A stretch of DNA of 64,000 nt from Sambucus nigra (GCA_949130495.1 OX422221.1:481357659-481421658), one strand, 5' to 3'; positions 1 to 12,061 are shown, counted from the stretch's first letter. The notes: generated by a model not told the origin, from the letters alone. A program made the numbers and translations.

Positions 1-224
1 CACCACTTTTGATAAGGCTGATATATGTAAGATGCCACAGGGATATATAAAACTCATTATCTCCATTTTATTCACTAAAAATTTTTCTTTCTTTTCAACA
101 CTTAAACAATTATTGAAAAGAATTGACTCTGTTGTAGCAACATATTCTTACAATCCTCGGGTACAACTAACCTTTTGACCCATTAGAAGACCATTGAGCG
201 TTAATTGAGTTCGCATAGTGTTCT

Positions 225-581
225 TTGATACATTCCTTTTCTTTGAATTCTTATCGTATGGTTGTTAGCACTAATAAGCGATATGTGTCAAATTTCATAT
301 GGAACCTAATAGCACTAATAAGCAATACGTCCTACTCAGACTGGTACCTCAACACTAGTATCGCCCATACCAACGGCAGTAAAGACACCATCTATGCCAG
401 CAGTCCTAGAACCCGATACCTAGGGAAGTATCATTTCGGACCCCAGGAGATTTTAAAGTTGATCTCACAGGCAGGTTTGGCAGCAGGTAGGAAGGAGAGA
501 CCTCTCGAGGCACCGCAGGTGACACCAACTCCTATATCAGATTGGGAGAAGCTGAGGGCAGCCTTTAAATACGTAAGGTGA
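225..581 (+). CDS. small uncharacterised open frame, doubtful
   Basis: A 118-codon frame starts at an ATG in AT-rich context. I do not recognise the product. The C-terminal half is hydrophilic and rich in Pro, Glu and Arg, unlike the surrounding random-looking frames, and the DNA under it is richer in GC than its flanks. This could be a fragment of a transposon-borne gene, or chance. No promoter or splice support was seen. Confidence 0.2.
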   Translation: MIHSFSLNSYRMVVSTNKRYVSNFIWNLIALISNTSYSDWYLNTSIAHTNGSKDTIYASSPRTRYLGKYHFGPQEILKLISQAGLAAGRKERPLEAPQVTPTPISDWEKLRAAFKYVR

Positions 582-1242
582 GTTGTTGGTAATGGGGGAA
601 TGTTTTTGGATTTAGCATTAGTTCTTGGTATGAATATTCATACCTATTTCTTAATTCCCGGTTTAATTGATATTGTTATTGGTCTGTTGATGGCTATATG
701 ATGTGTTATATTGAGTTATGTGAAAAAGAAATGTTGAAAGTATACCAATATCGATGCAAAGTATTTGATTATTTTTATTTTTAAAATCAAGAACAATGAA
801 AGATAACCCAGATGTCTCAACTTCCTTTGTAATACATACATAAACAAAACAAACAATACATGTAAATACTCATACAAACTCAAGTCTTTATGATACACCT
901 ACTTTTAGAGAGAGACACACTTAAAAGACTTGTAATGATAGATTTGATTCATGAGAAGTATAAAAGAGTAAGTTTCCAGGAAAAACCATTGCTTAATTAG
1001 TGGTGGGAGGCTAGAAGCCTAGAACTCATCGGATATACGCCACGAAGAGAAAATGTCGAGAATCGATGGAGCGAGATCCTATTTTGTGTAATCTAACTAT
1101 TGATATGCGATATGTGTTTAGGATTCAGTAACTTTATTTTGTGTTCTTGCATATTCTTTATAAAATACATTTATCCCTGAAGTCACAAGCGATGTATAAT
1201 TAATTTTTAATTAGCGCCGAGGGGGTGCAACTGTTGTCCATC

Positions 1243-1276
1243 GTTGTGTGTGTCTGTGTGTGTTGGGGGGGGGGGG
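1243..1276. repeat. (GT)n followed by a 12-G run
   Basis: A short GT/CT-rich tract runs directly into a homopolymer of twelve G (1265-1276). It is a simple-sequence tract and its length is prone to sequencing error. Confidence 0.75.
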
Positions 1277-3984
1277 ACCTGTAATGCTCATGAAGAATGT
1301 GGAGAGAAAGTGCCAACCAACTTAATGTATGTAGATCTCTAGGTAGATCACAGTTTTGGATCAAATACACTCTTCGAGAAGGGCACCCTCAATTTGTAGT
1401 CAATTATTTCCTTTTTAGACAAAATTAAGACTTAGGGAGATCATGTATGTGACAGTTATTATCCAGTTCAAAAATGATATTTGTTATCTTTAATATTAAT
1501 GTAGAGATTATAAATTAACTACATACACAAAAAAAATGTTAAAATTCATATACAAATGCATGTTGAGAGACAATATCTTAATGTCAATTAACTCTTACAT
1601 TAATCGAGTCATTACATGTGCATCCATACATAGGTAACATATGCAACGCACGTGTGCACCAACTATTAACATTAAAAGCACTCGCCCAAATGCCTCACCG
1701 CCAAGTCAGTAACACTAAAGCTGGGACAGGAGAAAAATCTTCCTCGTGTGAGATAAATAGAGTGGAAGTAGGATCCTGTGAGATTAACAGAGAGATGATG
1801 AGAAAAGCTGAGAAGGAGACCTCTTTGATATAATCTACAGAAAACATATAACTTAACAACACTATTAAACAATCTTCATATTATTTTTAGAAATACTAAA
1901 AAATAACTAAAACCAATTTAAAGTTACAAACTCAGACCAAACTATAAAATGATTTTGATATAATCATGTTGTGTCGAGTGCTAAGTAAAGTGAGGAGGCT
2001 GACATACGTTTCACATATGGGTAAGAAAATATAGGTTTGAGGTAGACAATTTTTTCTGAGGAGATTGACATATATTTTTTATGATATTTTATGAGTATGT
2101 GAGACACTTTTAGGAGCCTCGAAGTGTAAATAATAAGGGCAAAACTTAGTATAGCAAAACATTGGGGCCAAATGCCTAATTACCCTGTTAGTTTTAGTGT
2201 CATAATTAGACTCAAATGGACCATATTGCAGCCAATATAGTTCTTCTTTTATCTCCTAAACTCACAGTGGTTCAAGTATGCAACTACTCTATGAATACGT
2301 GGAATGTGGAGATTCTGAGGGGAATCAGGGGATTAGTCCCTGTTGTTTGGATTGATAGGATCAGAGGGGACAAAATTTAACATTTTAAATGTTGAAGATT
2401 CTATTCAATTGTCCCTCTGCTGTTTGGAATGCTAGTATTTTTTATTTTGCTGTCGAGTCAGAAAATCTTCACCTTATTGTAGTTAAGTGGTGACTGCATA
2501 AGGTTGGATCTCAAGGGTAGAAACTAGTCAGTAGCCTCTTGCCTCTTATTTTTTATTGAGAAATCTAGTAAGTTGAACAACACACGATTCGAGATTGTGT
2601 AACTCGTTGCTGATGATATTATTTTGGCCTCTAAACAAATGCTGGTTGTTATTATTTTTATTGCAGCAGCTAGTAAAGAAGTGGAGGTTTCAAGCCTTAT
2701 AGTTTACTGCCCAGATTGCTTAGTATGTCATTTTATAAAATATTAAAAAGGGATGAGCCCCTTCCTATCACATTGACTATCTGGTTTAAAATGATGTAAA
2801 CAGAGCAAAGCATATCTCACACAAGTAGATACAAACACACACCACAATAACAGCAACAAAAACGAAATAATAGGGTTTTACTTTACTTCCCTTAATTCGT
2901 ATTCATAATCACTTAGTTCCAAAGCAGGGACTACATATGTTTATACATAACAGGCCAATTGTAGATGTAAAATTGCGACAGGCACCCCATCTTTTGACAT
3001 CACACAAGTTAGTCAACATGTTTTAATATCACACTTTAATCCATATGGATATGACCGGTTTCCACCTGGGTTTACTAGCAACCCGAACTTGCCCCCGCTT
3101 CCCATAATGCTTCTTCCGTTGTGTATCTTCAAAATTTTGTTTTGGACGAGCATATTTTTATGTTATTGCAACTAGATATTGGATGACCAACACAAATATA
3201 GTTATCATAGGAGGCTGGCTTCTGCTCAAATTCAATCTTAATAGGAATTTTCATCTCCTCATGATCTATAACTACTGTACTCGTAAGAACCCTGACAAAT
3301 AACCCGTATTTTTGTTCAAGAGTTGCTTGACCAATTCAGATTGGTGTGTCTATCCCTTTAGCAATATCCAATAGAAGCCTCGAATGTTAAAATTCATATG
3401 GTAAATCTATCAAACGAATCCATACCTGAGCAGTAAAAGATACAAATTTGGAAGGAGAGAAGTTCGATGTCCAGGTCGGGTCTAAAAGATCCTATTGCAG
3501 AGTGTATTATATACACTCCGTATTATAATGTTGTCGTATATTAAAGCTATATAGGTGGTTGATTATCGATAACTACAAACATGCATATGAAAATTTACAA
3601 TTAATTTTCCCCACTGATTTTCACTGCTTCCACGTAATTCAAAATATAGTGAATTCATACAAATTGTGGACAAACCTATCTAGAAATTTTGGCACAACAT
3701 TCAATTGTGAATATTCGAACTTTTAGGAAAGGTGATTATTCTTTATTATCGTATTGTAAATTTTAGAGATATATGCAACTACGGTGATAACATATAACAA
3801 ATTATTTGTTTTCATCTTAGTTGACAATATAACAAATTATCTGTTTTGACACACATTCTGATGATTCATATTTGTGAACATGACCCGCAAACAGAAGATC
3901 AACTTTTAAAACAAATTTTGATGTTATTGTTGAAAACAAATTTCCTACCAACTTGTTTACCATCAGAACTAGCAGCAGCCTCTA

Positions 3985-4020
3985 GTTGTTGTTGTTGTTG
4001 TCGTTGTTGTTGTTGATGTT
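3985..4020. repeat. (GTT)n microsatellite
   Basis: About ten GTT trinucleotides with one interruption (GTC). It lies in non-coding AT-rich DNA. Confidence 0.8.
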
Positions 4021-4949
4021 CTAGTTTTTTATGATTATTTGATGTTATTGTTCTAGTTTTTGATGATTATTAATCTTGTTCCTGTATACATATGATATTG
4101 TAATTCATTGTTTGATTTTGAATCACATGTGAGCATGTAGATGTTATTTAAGTGACTCCAACTTGTTGCTTGATTTTTATTTGGATGGTTTGGATTGGAT
4201 TTGACTTGGTTACATTGACTTGGTTATGCTCACATACTGAATCCAGTATAGGTTGAGGTTTTCAACAATTTGTGGGCTATCTCCATCTGGAACTAGTTCC
4301 ATATATTATTTTGTATTAGTTTTCTTCCATATATTGTCTATGAGCAGCCTTAAGGCCAGGGAGTCGCCTTGGGCCCCTGATTTATTTGACAATTTATAGG
4401 GGGCTCAATTTTTTAACAAGCTTAGTTATGACATTTTTCCCAAAACCATCACAATAACTTTATAAGACTGTCGTAAAACACTGAATTTTAGATTTGATGT
4501 TATATTTGCAGGTGAAGTTGGTGTGTGAGTATAAAGGTGTTCTACCCAAAATACTACTTCAAGTGAGAAACCATACTTGTGATTTACCTTATTAGCTTAG
4601 TATTGACCTAGTTGATATACGATGTATTGTGAGAAACTAAAATCTGGTTATGTCCCTTTCATTTTTTATATTTTAATTAGATTTTGTCATTGTCGAATTC
4701 TTGGGCAACTTTCTTGAGAAATAAAATAGATTTCCCTTCGGCAAACTTAATTAGCTTTTATATTTCCATCAACCCCTATCCAATAAACTTGCTCATCAAA
4801 AAAAAAAATCTATCCAACAAACTTGTGATTTGCACATCACTTTTGTATGTGTTTTTCTCATTGATAGCAAATAGGTTGTCATCTCTTATTGGTAGACATT
4901 GATTTTCTGTTCAAATACATATACATCATTTCTATCTCCAACCTTACAG

Positions 4950-5021
4950 ATATATGAACGTTTTGATACGGACTCGATAGTAGATGCTGACGATGCTCAT
5001 ATTGATTATTTTTCTAAGAAG
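4950..5021 (+). CDS. putative exon upstream of the viroplasmin-like exon
   Basis: A pyrimidine-rich tract ending in ACAG is followed by 24 open codons, then an AAG/GT donor. The encoded segment is acidic (repeated Asp, with ERFDTDS and DADDAH) and looks coding in composition compared with its flanks. It sits 330 bp upstream of the exon at 5353 in the same direction, so the two may belong to one captured or transposon gene. Splice sites were judged by eye only. Confidence 0.3.
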
Positions 5022-5352
5022 GTCTGTGTTATAATTTTTTTTTAGTTATATTTGTGTGAAATTTTTTTTACTTTGGTGAGTATAATTTTAATAATTTTAA
5101 TAGTTTGATATTAGCTCACAAGTAACATTATGCAAGTGAAAATCATATTATGTTACCGTGGAAGTTTGTTTGCCTGGCATAATGTAATTATTTGTTGAAA
5201 TATTAAAATGATCCGAGGTTTCTTGTAGTTCAAAATATTTCTTGATGAAACTAGGCTAGTTCGTGAAACCGTGTTTATTTTTAATTACACCTTTGTCTTA
5301 AAAGAAGTTGATGGCAAAAATTCTGAATCCAATTATATTTTATTATTTGCAG

Positions 5353-5642
5353 GTATACACATGGCATACCCGACATACGTAGTATTCAAAGGCCTAAATC
5401 TAGGCGTTTACATTTCGTGGCAAGCAACACAAGCACACGTCAATGGATACCGAGACGCCGCATATAAAAAATTGAGTCCATTGAACTTGCTCAGCAGGCG
5501 TACGTACTCCGAGTACACGAGGGAAGATGCCACTGCATCAATATCCCTCACATTTGATATCATCGAAATGTTGTGTCATTTTTTAGTTTATTTTTTATTC
5601 TATGTTCATTTTGTACTTAGCGCCCAAGAACGGTTTGTTTGA
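5353..5642 (+). CDS. viroplasmin / RNase H1 N-terminal-like domain protein (fragment)
   Basis: The segment opens after a TTTGCAG acceptor; an ATG follows at 5361. The first 30 or so residues match the pattern of the small caulimovirus-viroplasmin/RNase H1 N-terminal fold: a YVVFKG start, then GVYISW, then Q-x-HVNGY and AAYKK. In the family this fold binds RNA-DNA hybrids or double-stranded RNA and often precedes RNase H. No RNase H domain follows here. After about residue 60 the frame becomes hydrophobic and AT-rich and ends at 5640-5642, probably read-through into non-coding DNA. Standalone copies are known in plant genomes, so this need not be viral. Its place 570 bp inside a CACTA terminus suggests transposon cargo. 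Confidence 0.5.
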
Positions 5643-5819
5643 TGTTAAATTAAGTCTAAACAAGTTTTATGTGTACCAGATATTTGGAATGTCAAAAATA
5701 TAAATGAAATGTTGTCGAATTTTTTTAGACTCGTTACATGTTCATGATATTTCATCTATTCTTTATTTTAGGTTATTTTTTTTATTCTACTCTCATCATT
5801 TTGTGAAAATATAACGATA

Positions 5820-6200
5820 TTTGTAACAATTCTTATTACATTTAACAAATTCAACTTTTATAACTGCTAATAACAGTCACAAATTTGTCACTATTGCCAG
5901 TAGTTACAAATTCGTAACTGCTGACAGTAGTCATAAATTCGTAACTGCTGACATCAGTTATAAGTATTAGATTTGTAACTGCTGACAGCAGTTAGAAATG
6001 TTAGATTCGTAACTGCTGATAGCAGTTATAAATAAGAGTTACAAATTGGGTTCACCAGTCATAACCCCCATAGGGGTTATAAAAATTTGTGACTGCTGTT
6101 AGGAGTTACAAATTTTCTTTTGTCACCCCCTAAATTATGACGGTAAATAGCAGTTATAAAGGTCATTTTTGAGTGCTAACAGCACTCACAAATCTCCTAT
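5820..6200. repeat. subterminal palindromic repeats of CACTA-II
   Basis: At least six imperfect copies of a 21-bp palindrome with arms GTAACTGCTG and CAGCAGTTAC about a single central base, each followed by AAAT or similar. Copies appear in both senses and drift in one or two positions. Subterminal arrays of short inverted motifs are the usual binding region for TNPA-like proteins in En/Spm (CACTA) elements. The block stops directly at the terminus at 6201-6212. Confidence 0.7.
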
Positions 6201-6212
6201 TTTGGTGTAGTG
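6181..6212 (+). mobile_element. right terminus of CACTA-II
   Basis: The sequence ends TTTTGGTGTAGTG, the reverse complement of the plant CACTA terminus CACTACACCAAAA. The next three bases (ATA, 6213-6215) are the expected position of a 3-bp target duplication, but the other copy cannot be checked because the left end is not in the window. DNA right of it belongs to Tat element A. Confidence 0.7.
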
Positions 6213-6310
6213 ATAAAGGGAGCGAATTCCCTTCTTTTTCACAGCTGTTTGCCTTCTCTATTTCTGCGATTTTCCTCTGCGAATCTTTCTAGCATTTCAT
6301 AATCTGAAAA

Positions 6311-8415
6311 ATGGCCGCTTTTGTGAGCACTGTTGTACATAGAGAGTGGTTAACTGTTGATGACTGGGCGAATGTGGAATGGAGGTCCAAGACGCCTCTT
6401 GCTTTAGGGAGCGGGAACTCCTTTGATGCGTTCTAGTCGATTGCGGATGAGCAGACCCTGCTGTGGGAGCCATCGCGTCATCGCTCTTTGAGGGTGGTGA
6501 ACCATGGCTATTATGTAAGTAAAAATAACCTTTGGCATTCCTCTTTTGTGTTTTCCTATTTTCTCGGATTTTGATAAGGATTTTTCTTTTTGACAGTCCG
6601 ATGTCTCTTTGAAGAACAAGCGTGCCCGTGGGACGACGGGTCTTCAGGATGTTTGGGATCATCTTCCACCTGTGGTGCATTGGGTGGTATCATCAGCGGG
6701 TTTTGGGAGGTTGACGTCTGCGCTGGATGAGACACCTCATTTGACAACGGTCTTGTGCGCTCTGAGGGAGACATGGTGGGACACTACCCACACCTTCCAT
6801 TTTGGCTTCAGGAGATGACTGTGACTCCTATAGATGTGCAGCAGCTGCTGGGGATGGATTGCGATGGGGAGCAGATAGAGGTGGATCGTACCCTGCGGGT
6901 GAGACCGAAGGCGGTGTGGGCGACGCTCGGTGACATGGGGAGGATAGTATCTGAGGATTCCATTTGGCTGTCCCTGTTGAAGGATATTTTGTTGGGTAGG
7001 GTGGTTAACGTGGAGGATGGACTGCAGGTGAGGCAGATGGCCCGGTTGTTTATCTTGCTAGCACTGGGAGGCTTTATGGTGGCATCGAGCGGCGACACCG
7101 ACCACTTGCGGTTCTTGCCGTACTTGAGGGTGTTTTCGAACATCCCTTTATATGATTGGGGGAGACTAACTTTGGCGACACTCTATTTTTCTCTGGATAC
7201 ATTCAGCCGGTGCTGCTGGTAGACTTTTACTGGAGCTATGTATCTTCTTGAGGTATTCTTTAATTTGTGCATTTTCCTTTCGTGCATTCGCACGTTCCTT
7301 ATGCGTCTCATTTTTTTATTGCAAGTTATTATCTCTAGCAGACGTGGTTCTATGACGTGATTGGGTGTAATACCTAGTTGATCGCTCTGAAGTATGAGAC
7401 TGTTGGGGACTTCTGTCGGTTGTATCGATGGGGCAAGGCCAATTAGCAGTCGAGGGGATCTTTTTCTCTGGGGGCGGTGCGTCAGGTCTTGAATGGCCTG
7501 ACTAGCGATAGGGTAAGACTTTTCCTTCCTTAGTTTTGTTCTTTGTATGCTCTGATTTTGTATTAGCTTATACTTGCTTGGGATTTTCAGGTGACCTTTT
7601 ACTCTTGGGGGATTGTTATTCAGGACATGGGGTTGATTGGGGTGAATGCACAGCTGCGGTACTTACTAACGCATGAGTTCGGACACTCTTGGTATCTTGG
7701 GGAGAGGGTGGTTCAAAATATCACTGAGTAAGAGGTGGTGGTACCGCCTGCGCGGCCTCCTATGTCTATGAGGAGGGAGCGGCTGCTGTCAGAGGATGTG
7801 AGGATCGCGGCGATGACCGAAGAGTCCTACCTGATGTACAGTGATACGGTTGCACCGTATGATTATATGGACTTTGTGATGGACTGGATGATGGCGCCAA
7901 CATATATGATGCACTTCCCTTCCCTCCTATGGGTTCGAGTCGTCCAGTGGGGTCCTCCCATAGCGGTGGCGGTCCGTCGACGTCTTAGGTGGCGGCGAAT
8001 TCGGAGGTTCCCTTCGTGCGGTTGCATACCCGTTCGTACAACATTCGGCGGGATGATGGAGGGATGGTGCCTATGTTGCATCATCCTGATGCGATGGATC
8101 CGAAGGAGTTGGGCTTGATAGAGGAGGTCCTTCATCCTTTGTTATACCTTTATGTTTCTCTCTTTCTTTCTTTTTGATTTTTTTTCTGCTTTATACCGAT
8201 TCTTCCTTTTCTTACAGCAAGTCCGGGTGTCGACCACTTGGCTGAGGGATATTAGAGACTGGATATCTTCGGTGACCTCTCATATTCGGGATGCCGTCCC
8301 GGTTCCTTCTTGCTTGGTTTCGTCTTCTTCGTGTGGGGAAGAGTATGTCTCGAGTAGTGGTGGTGCGTTATCTTATCGCAGGGGGAAGAGAGCGCGTCGC
8401 ATGTGTGAAGTTTAG
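6311..8415 (+). pseudogene. MAIN-like plant mobile domain (PMD) frame, antisense ORF of Tat element A, broken
   Basis: The frame opens with ATG at 6311. Exon 1 runs to about 6514; a GTAAGT...GACAG intron (6515-6596) leads into the PMD core: WWDTTHTFHF, then EMTVTPIDVQQLLGMDCDG and a long helical region to about 7220. Later exons (about 7340-7513, 7591-8135 and 8218-8415) match the mirror copy at 26253-28404 segment by segment, which supports them. Breaks: TAG at 6434-6436 where the other copy has Lys, a one-base frameshift near 6810, and more stops downstream. PMD proteins (MAIN/MAIL in Arabidopsis) act in nuclei; PMD frames are also known as extra ORFs in Tat retroelements. Here it lies downstream of pol on the opposite strand, next to the DUF7745-like frame. 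Promoter not identified. Confidence 0.6.
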
Positions 8416-9011
8416 GTTAGAGGGAGAGAGAGAAAGTGTGGGTTCGGGATGTGTCCCGTTGTTTTTGCTTTTCATTATTTCTTATAAAATTTGATGTAAC
8501 GCAGAAAAACATATATATGCAATGCAATGGGATTTTTTATTATCTTTTGTTAATGATGAATGAATGCATGCACATATGCTTTTTACTTTGCTACTGAAAC
8601 CATAAAAAGAAATATTTTTGGGATTTTGAAAGAAAGTTTTATTTAAAATGAGAATTTATATAAAGATAAAAAGAGTATTTTTGAAATTCTGTTTGAGAAT
8701 ATCAATTTATTTTGAGTTTTCTGAAAAGAGGAAGAAGGAAAATTTCCAAAAGTAGGGGGTTGCCGATCAGCAAGCACCTTTTCCTGCCTATCGACTGGTC
8801 AGTCCAGTCCCATCAATTCAAATCTTTGATTAGTACCCTCTTTAGCCTTTGGTACCTTATGGGGTAGGATTTCCTCCAATTTCTGCAGGGGTTATGTCTT
8901 TTGTGAGGGTTTGCAAGTGTAAAAAAGGGTAAGGGTGGAGTATTTCCATCACACCTTCACACTTTTACTTTCCCACATTCTCACCTGCTTACTATTTCTT
9001 ACTCTTACAAG
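8416..9011. other. spacer between the two antisense frames of Tat element A
   Basis: AT-rich, no open frame. It probably holds the 3' end of the MAIN-like unit and the promoter of the DUF7745-like unit. The mirror element has a spacer of similar length (about 22440-23090), so the spacing is a conserved part of this element type. Confidence 0.45.
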
Positions 9012-10300
9012 ATGTCTCTCCCTGGTAGCATTGAGTTTGCTAACTACCTTGAAGCCCTGGAAGCAATGTGCTCTTATAATGTTGACTATGATGCTTTCAA
9101 CATGCGTCAAGTCTTTTTGTGGCGCAATCGGCCCATTGAGTGGAATATGCTGATGGCGGCGGTACAATTTTGGTATCCCGAAGACCATGTATTTTTCTTT
9201 GGGTTGGATGAGGTTTGTCCTACTTACGAAGAGTTTTCTTCCATGCTGGGATAAATCCCGGCGTTATTGCGGCTTTACCTGAATTTTCCCATTATTCTAG
9301 GTATTTTTTGGTCGGGCTTCTTCATATTTCGCCTTCGACCACTAGGCCACTGGTCACTAGAGGAATGATCTCCCTTTCGATGGTGTTACAATCCGTGCAT
9401 TTACAGGAGGTTGGTGATGCTGGATACGTCGGAGCCGTTATTTTGGGCTTGGTTTCAAAATTGCTGCTGGTGACTGGGGAACTACTGGTGGACCCACAAC
9501 TTACAGCCGTTACCTCATGGATGTCATACCATCACCATCCTATGGTGGTGATACTGGTGGAGACTTTAAACGACCTAGATGCCTTGCGAGAAGGTCGTTC
9601 TGACTTTCTAAGTGGTAGCCCCGTGATGTTGTTCATGTAGTTGTCTGAAAGACTTTGCCTAGTGACTCCTCTAGAATATCCTTTGTCGGTTGTACCCAAC
9701 TTCTTCTCGCGTCATTTCATCAGTGTTGACCTGGATATTGAGAGCTGGTAGAACTGGTTCGTGGATCATGGGGCTCTAAATCTGTATTGGTCAGTACGTT
9801 GGTGGGGATAACTGTGGCCTATTCTGGAGCAGGGAGAATATTCGTATGTTCGGCTGGTTGGTCTAAGACAGACCTCTTTCTATTTCTCTTGGTGGCTCCT
9901 GCACTAATTTGCCTGGGAGCAGGCGGTGCCACCTCGGACACTAGATTTCTTTCCGGTAGACGATTTGACTGAGCGTCTACGCATGCGGCTTGGCTCTTTG
10001 TGGGAAAGTCGACGTCCGTCGACTCGTCCTTCTCAGTATATTGGGAGAGTTTGGCACATCCCTGCGGATTATATGAAGTGGTTATGGAGGAGAGTATTTA
10101 GCAAGATGTTGGAAGTGGAGACTGGACAAAGATGTTTTGCCTTATTTAATACCATGGAAGGAGGTGTTTTGGTTTTTCCGAAGCTGGTTCGAAATTATCA
10201 GTCCATGGAGAGTTTGCGGCACTCTATTCAGCAGGGGAAGGTAGGGGGAGGGAATTATCCGTTCCTTTTCTTATGTAATTGTACCGTAATTTCTTATTAG
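9012..10300 (+). pseudogene. DUF7745-like / plant mobile-domain-like frame, antisense ORF of Tat element A, broken
   Basis: ATG at 9012 opens a protein beginning MSLPGSIEF. Typical segments are RPIEWNMLMAAVQFWYP, FFGLDEVCPTYEEFSSMLG and a later GSPVMLFM block. These resemble the plant DUF7745-type proteins found in and near gypsy elements; the assignment is by pattern, not by search. A one-base deletion near 9250 creates a stop right after SSMLG, and a TAG at 9638-9640 replaces the Trp present in the mirror copy. More shifts follow before about 10300. The mirror copy (21149-22439) aligns over the whole length with different breaks, so the common ancestor was open. The frame lies antisense between pol and the expected 3' LTR of Tat A. 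Function unknown. Confidence 0.55.
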
Positions 10301-10654
10301 TGAAATAAATAAGTTTTTATTATCCATCTATGACTTTTTGATGAGTTTTGTATTTTTGAATTGTCTATACCGATCGCTAAGGCATACATAATCCTTTTGT
10401 TCAAGTATATGTTAGAATGAACTATCATTCTCAGAGATAAGAAAATAATAGTTTCGTGTGAAAAAGAAAGGGTCGTGCTCATGTAATATGTGTAAGCTGC
10501 CTACGTACCTCTGGGGTTTTGAAAAAAAAAAAAAAATTCTTGAAAATGGTTTTTGTAGAGGATCGGGCCCACGTAGTTCTGGGTAGAGGGAAATGAAGAT
10601 TTTTTTTAGAATAGAAGGGAGATGAGAAGAGTCGTAACACGTCGAGATTTCGGA
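10301..10654. other. 3' non-coding region of Tat A between pol stop and antisense ORF
   Basis: On the minus strand this follows the polyprotein stop and includes a purine run (A15 complement near 10517-10531) and a segment GAGGTACGTAGGCAGC, a motif I associate with Tat/Ogre elements. No gene is supported on either strand. Confidence 0.4.
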
Positions 10655-11560
10655 CTAGGGGTAGAATTTCTTGAGATGGTCTAGGTTGACCGTATGAGCC
10701 AACTCTTCTCCATCTAGGTCGGTGAGCATGGCGGCACCGCCGGACAAGAGATTCTTGACAATGTATGGGCCGATTCAATTGGGCTTGAATTTTCCTCTGG
10801 GGTCCCAGATGGGTTCTATTATTTCTTTGAGGGCTAAATCCTCCTCTCGGACATGACGGTCCTTGACTCACTTATTGAATGATCGGTCTATTCGATGATG
10901 GTATCCTTGTATATGGTATAAAGCTTTCAATCTCCTTTCATCTAGGAGGGTCATCTTGTCAAGACGGATTTCGCACCAGTCTTCTTCGTTGACCTTTCTT
11001 TCAAGCATGAGGCTCAACGAGGGTATTTCTAGCTCCACGGGTAGGACTGCTTCTATACCGTAGACTAGAGAGTAAGTGGTAGCCCCAGAGGGTGTAAGGG
11101 ATTCAGTTGGCCCAATCTCGGTAGTTTTTTGTCATCTTGTTGATGATGGATTTGAGGTTCTTATTGGCGGCTTCGACTGCGCCATTGGTCTGAGGTTGGT
11201 AGGGAGAAGATTTGTGTCTCTGAAGCTTATACTCGCTGACCATTTCTGTAACTTCTTCCTCGAAATGCAACCCGTTGTGTGATACTAGTTCGTGCGGGAC
11301 CCCATATCAGCAGATGATGTTTTTCTTGATGAATTTGGCCACTTTCTTGGCGTTCAGCACTGCGTATGACTCTGCTTCGACCCATTTGGTGAAGTAATCA
11401 ATGGAAACTAGGATGAACTCATGCCCATTGGAAGCCTTTGGTGTAACCTTCCCTATGATGTCGATACCCCAGGTGGAGAATGGTCAGGGAGAATTCATGT
11501 TGTATAATTCACGCGGAGGCAGATGCTGAAGATTGGAGAACTGTTGGCATTTGAGGCATC
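10655..11560 (-). pseudogene. int: integrase core and C-terminal tail, Tat element A
   Basis: Read on the minus strand, the core starts near 11500 with WGIDIIGKV (first catalytic Asp) and continues VSIDYFTKWVEAE. The second catalytic block reads GVPHELVSHNG, with His (codon 11277-11279) where the family has Asp (SDNG). The third block SPYQPQTNGAVEAANK keeps Glu. Downstream the family tail LTDLDGEELAHTVNLDHLKK ends in FYP and TAG at 10655-10657. Integrase inserts the cDNA into the chromosome; loss of the second Asp, plus in-frame stops around 11300-11310, means this copy cannot act. It is the last domain of the polyprotein, as expected for Ty3/gypsy. Confidence 0.75.
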
Positions 11561-11859
11561 TTCGAATATAAGCGATACAATCCTAGGTCGGTGGTCCAGT
11601 AGTAGCCTTATCGGATGATCTTCTTGGCAAGCATGTGATCGTTAATGTGGGGCCCGCATTCCCCACTGTGGATTCTCTTTATTACCTCTTCAATGTCATC
11701 CCTTGTGATGTAGTGTAGATGGGTTCCATCGAAGTTTCTCTTAAATAGTGCTTTATGACAGATGATGTACTGGGCGGCCAGTCTTCGGACGGTTATTCGG
11801 TCTTTTTTTGTTAGAACCCTCGAGATACCTACCATGTTTGAGGAGGTTCTAGATATCAT
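11561..11859 (-). pseudogene. H2C2 zinc-binding N-terminal domain of integrase, Tat element A
   Basis: The frame contains HYITRDDIEEVIKRIHSGEC, then GPHINDHMLAKKIIR, the His-His half of the gypsy integrase HHCC finger. The Cys-Cys half follows after a frame break (RRCLKCQQ near 11550). The domain normally helps integrase multimerise on LTR ends. It directly precedes the core domain at 11090-11500. Confidence 0.7.
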
Positions 11860-12061
11860 AGTACCAGCAATTGGCTAGCTACGGATCTTCTGCGGTGACA
11901 AGCTCAATGTGGTAGAACTGGGTAGGTTTATCTTGCTTTTGAACTAAGAAAGGGGTCATTGTTATTCCTTCAAGCATGTCGACAGTGGAGGCCAAGGTAG
12001 CAAGGGCATTGGCTATGTTATTCTTTGCTCGAGGTAGGTAATGGAAGGTGATATCTTGGAT

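Larger units (their letters stand above)
1..4949. other. AT-rich DNA without a recognisable gene; possible interior of CACTA-II
   Basis: No long open frame or known domain was found apart from the small frame at 225-581. The stretch lies left of a CACTA terminus at 6212, so it may be the body of that element, but no matching left terminus (CACTACACC) was found in the window. The left boundary is therefore either outside the window or lost. A segment near 4340-4420 has the look of dispersed non-coding repeat DNA, but I cannot name a family. Confidence 0.4.

Noticed and set aside
3001..3480. Possible coding segments in the left region
   Set aside because: No open frame of useful length and no motif recognised on either strand.
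6311..10300. MAIN-like and DUF7745-like frames as host genes
   Set aside because: They occur twice in mirror arrangement, each attached to a Tat element, and both copies are broken.
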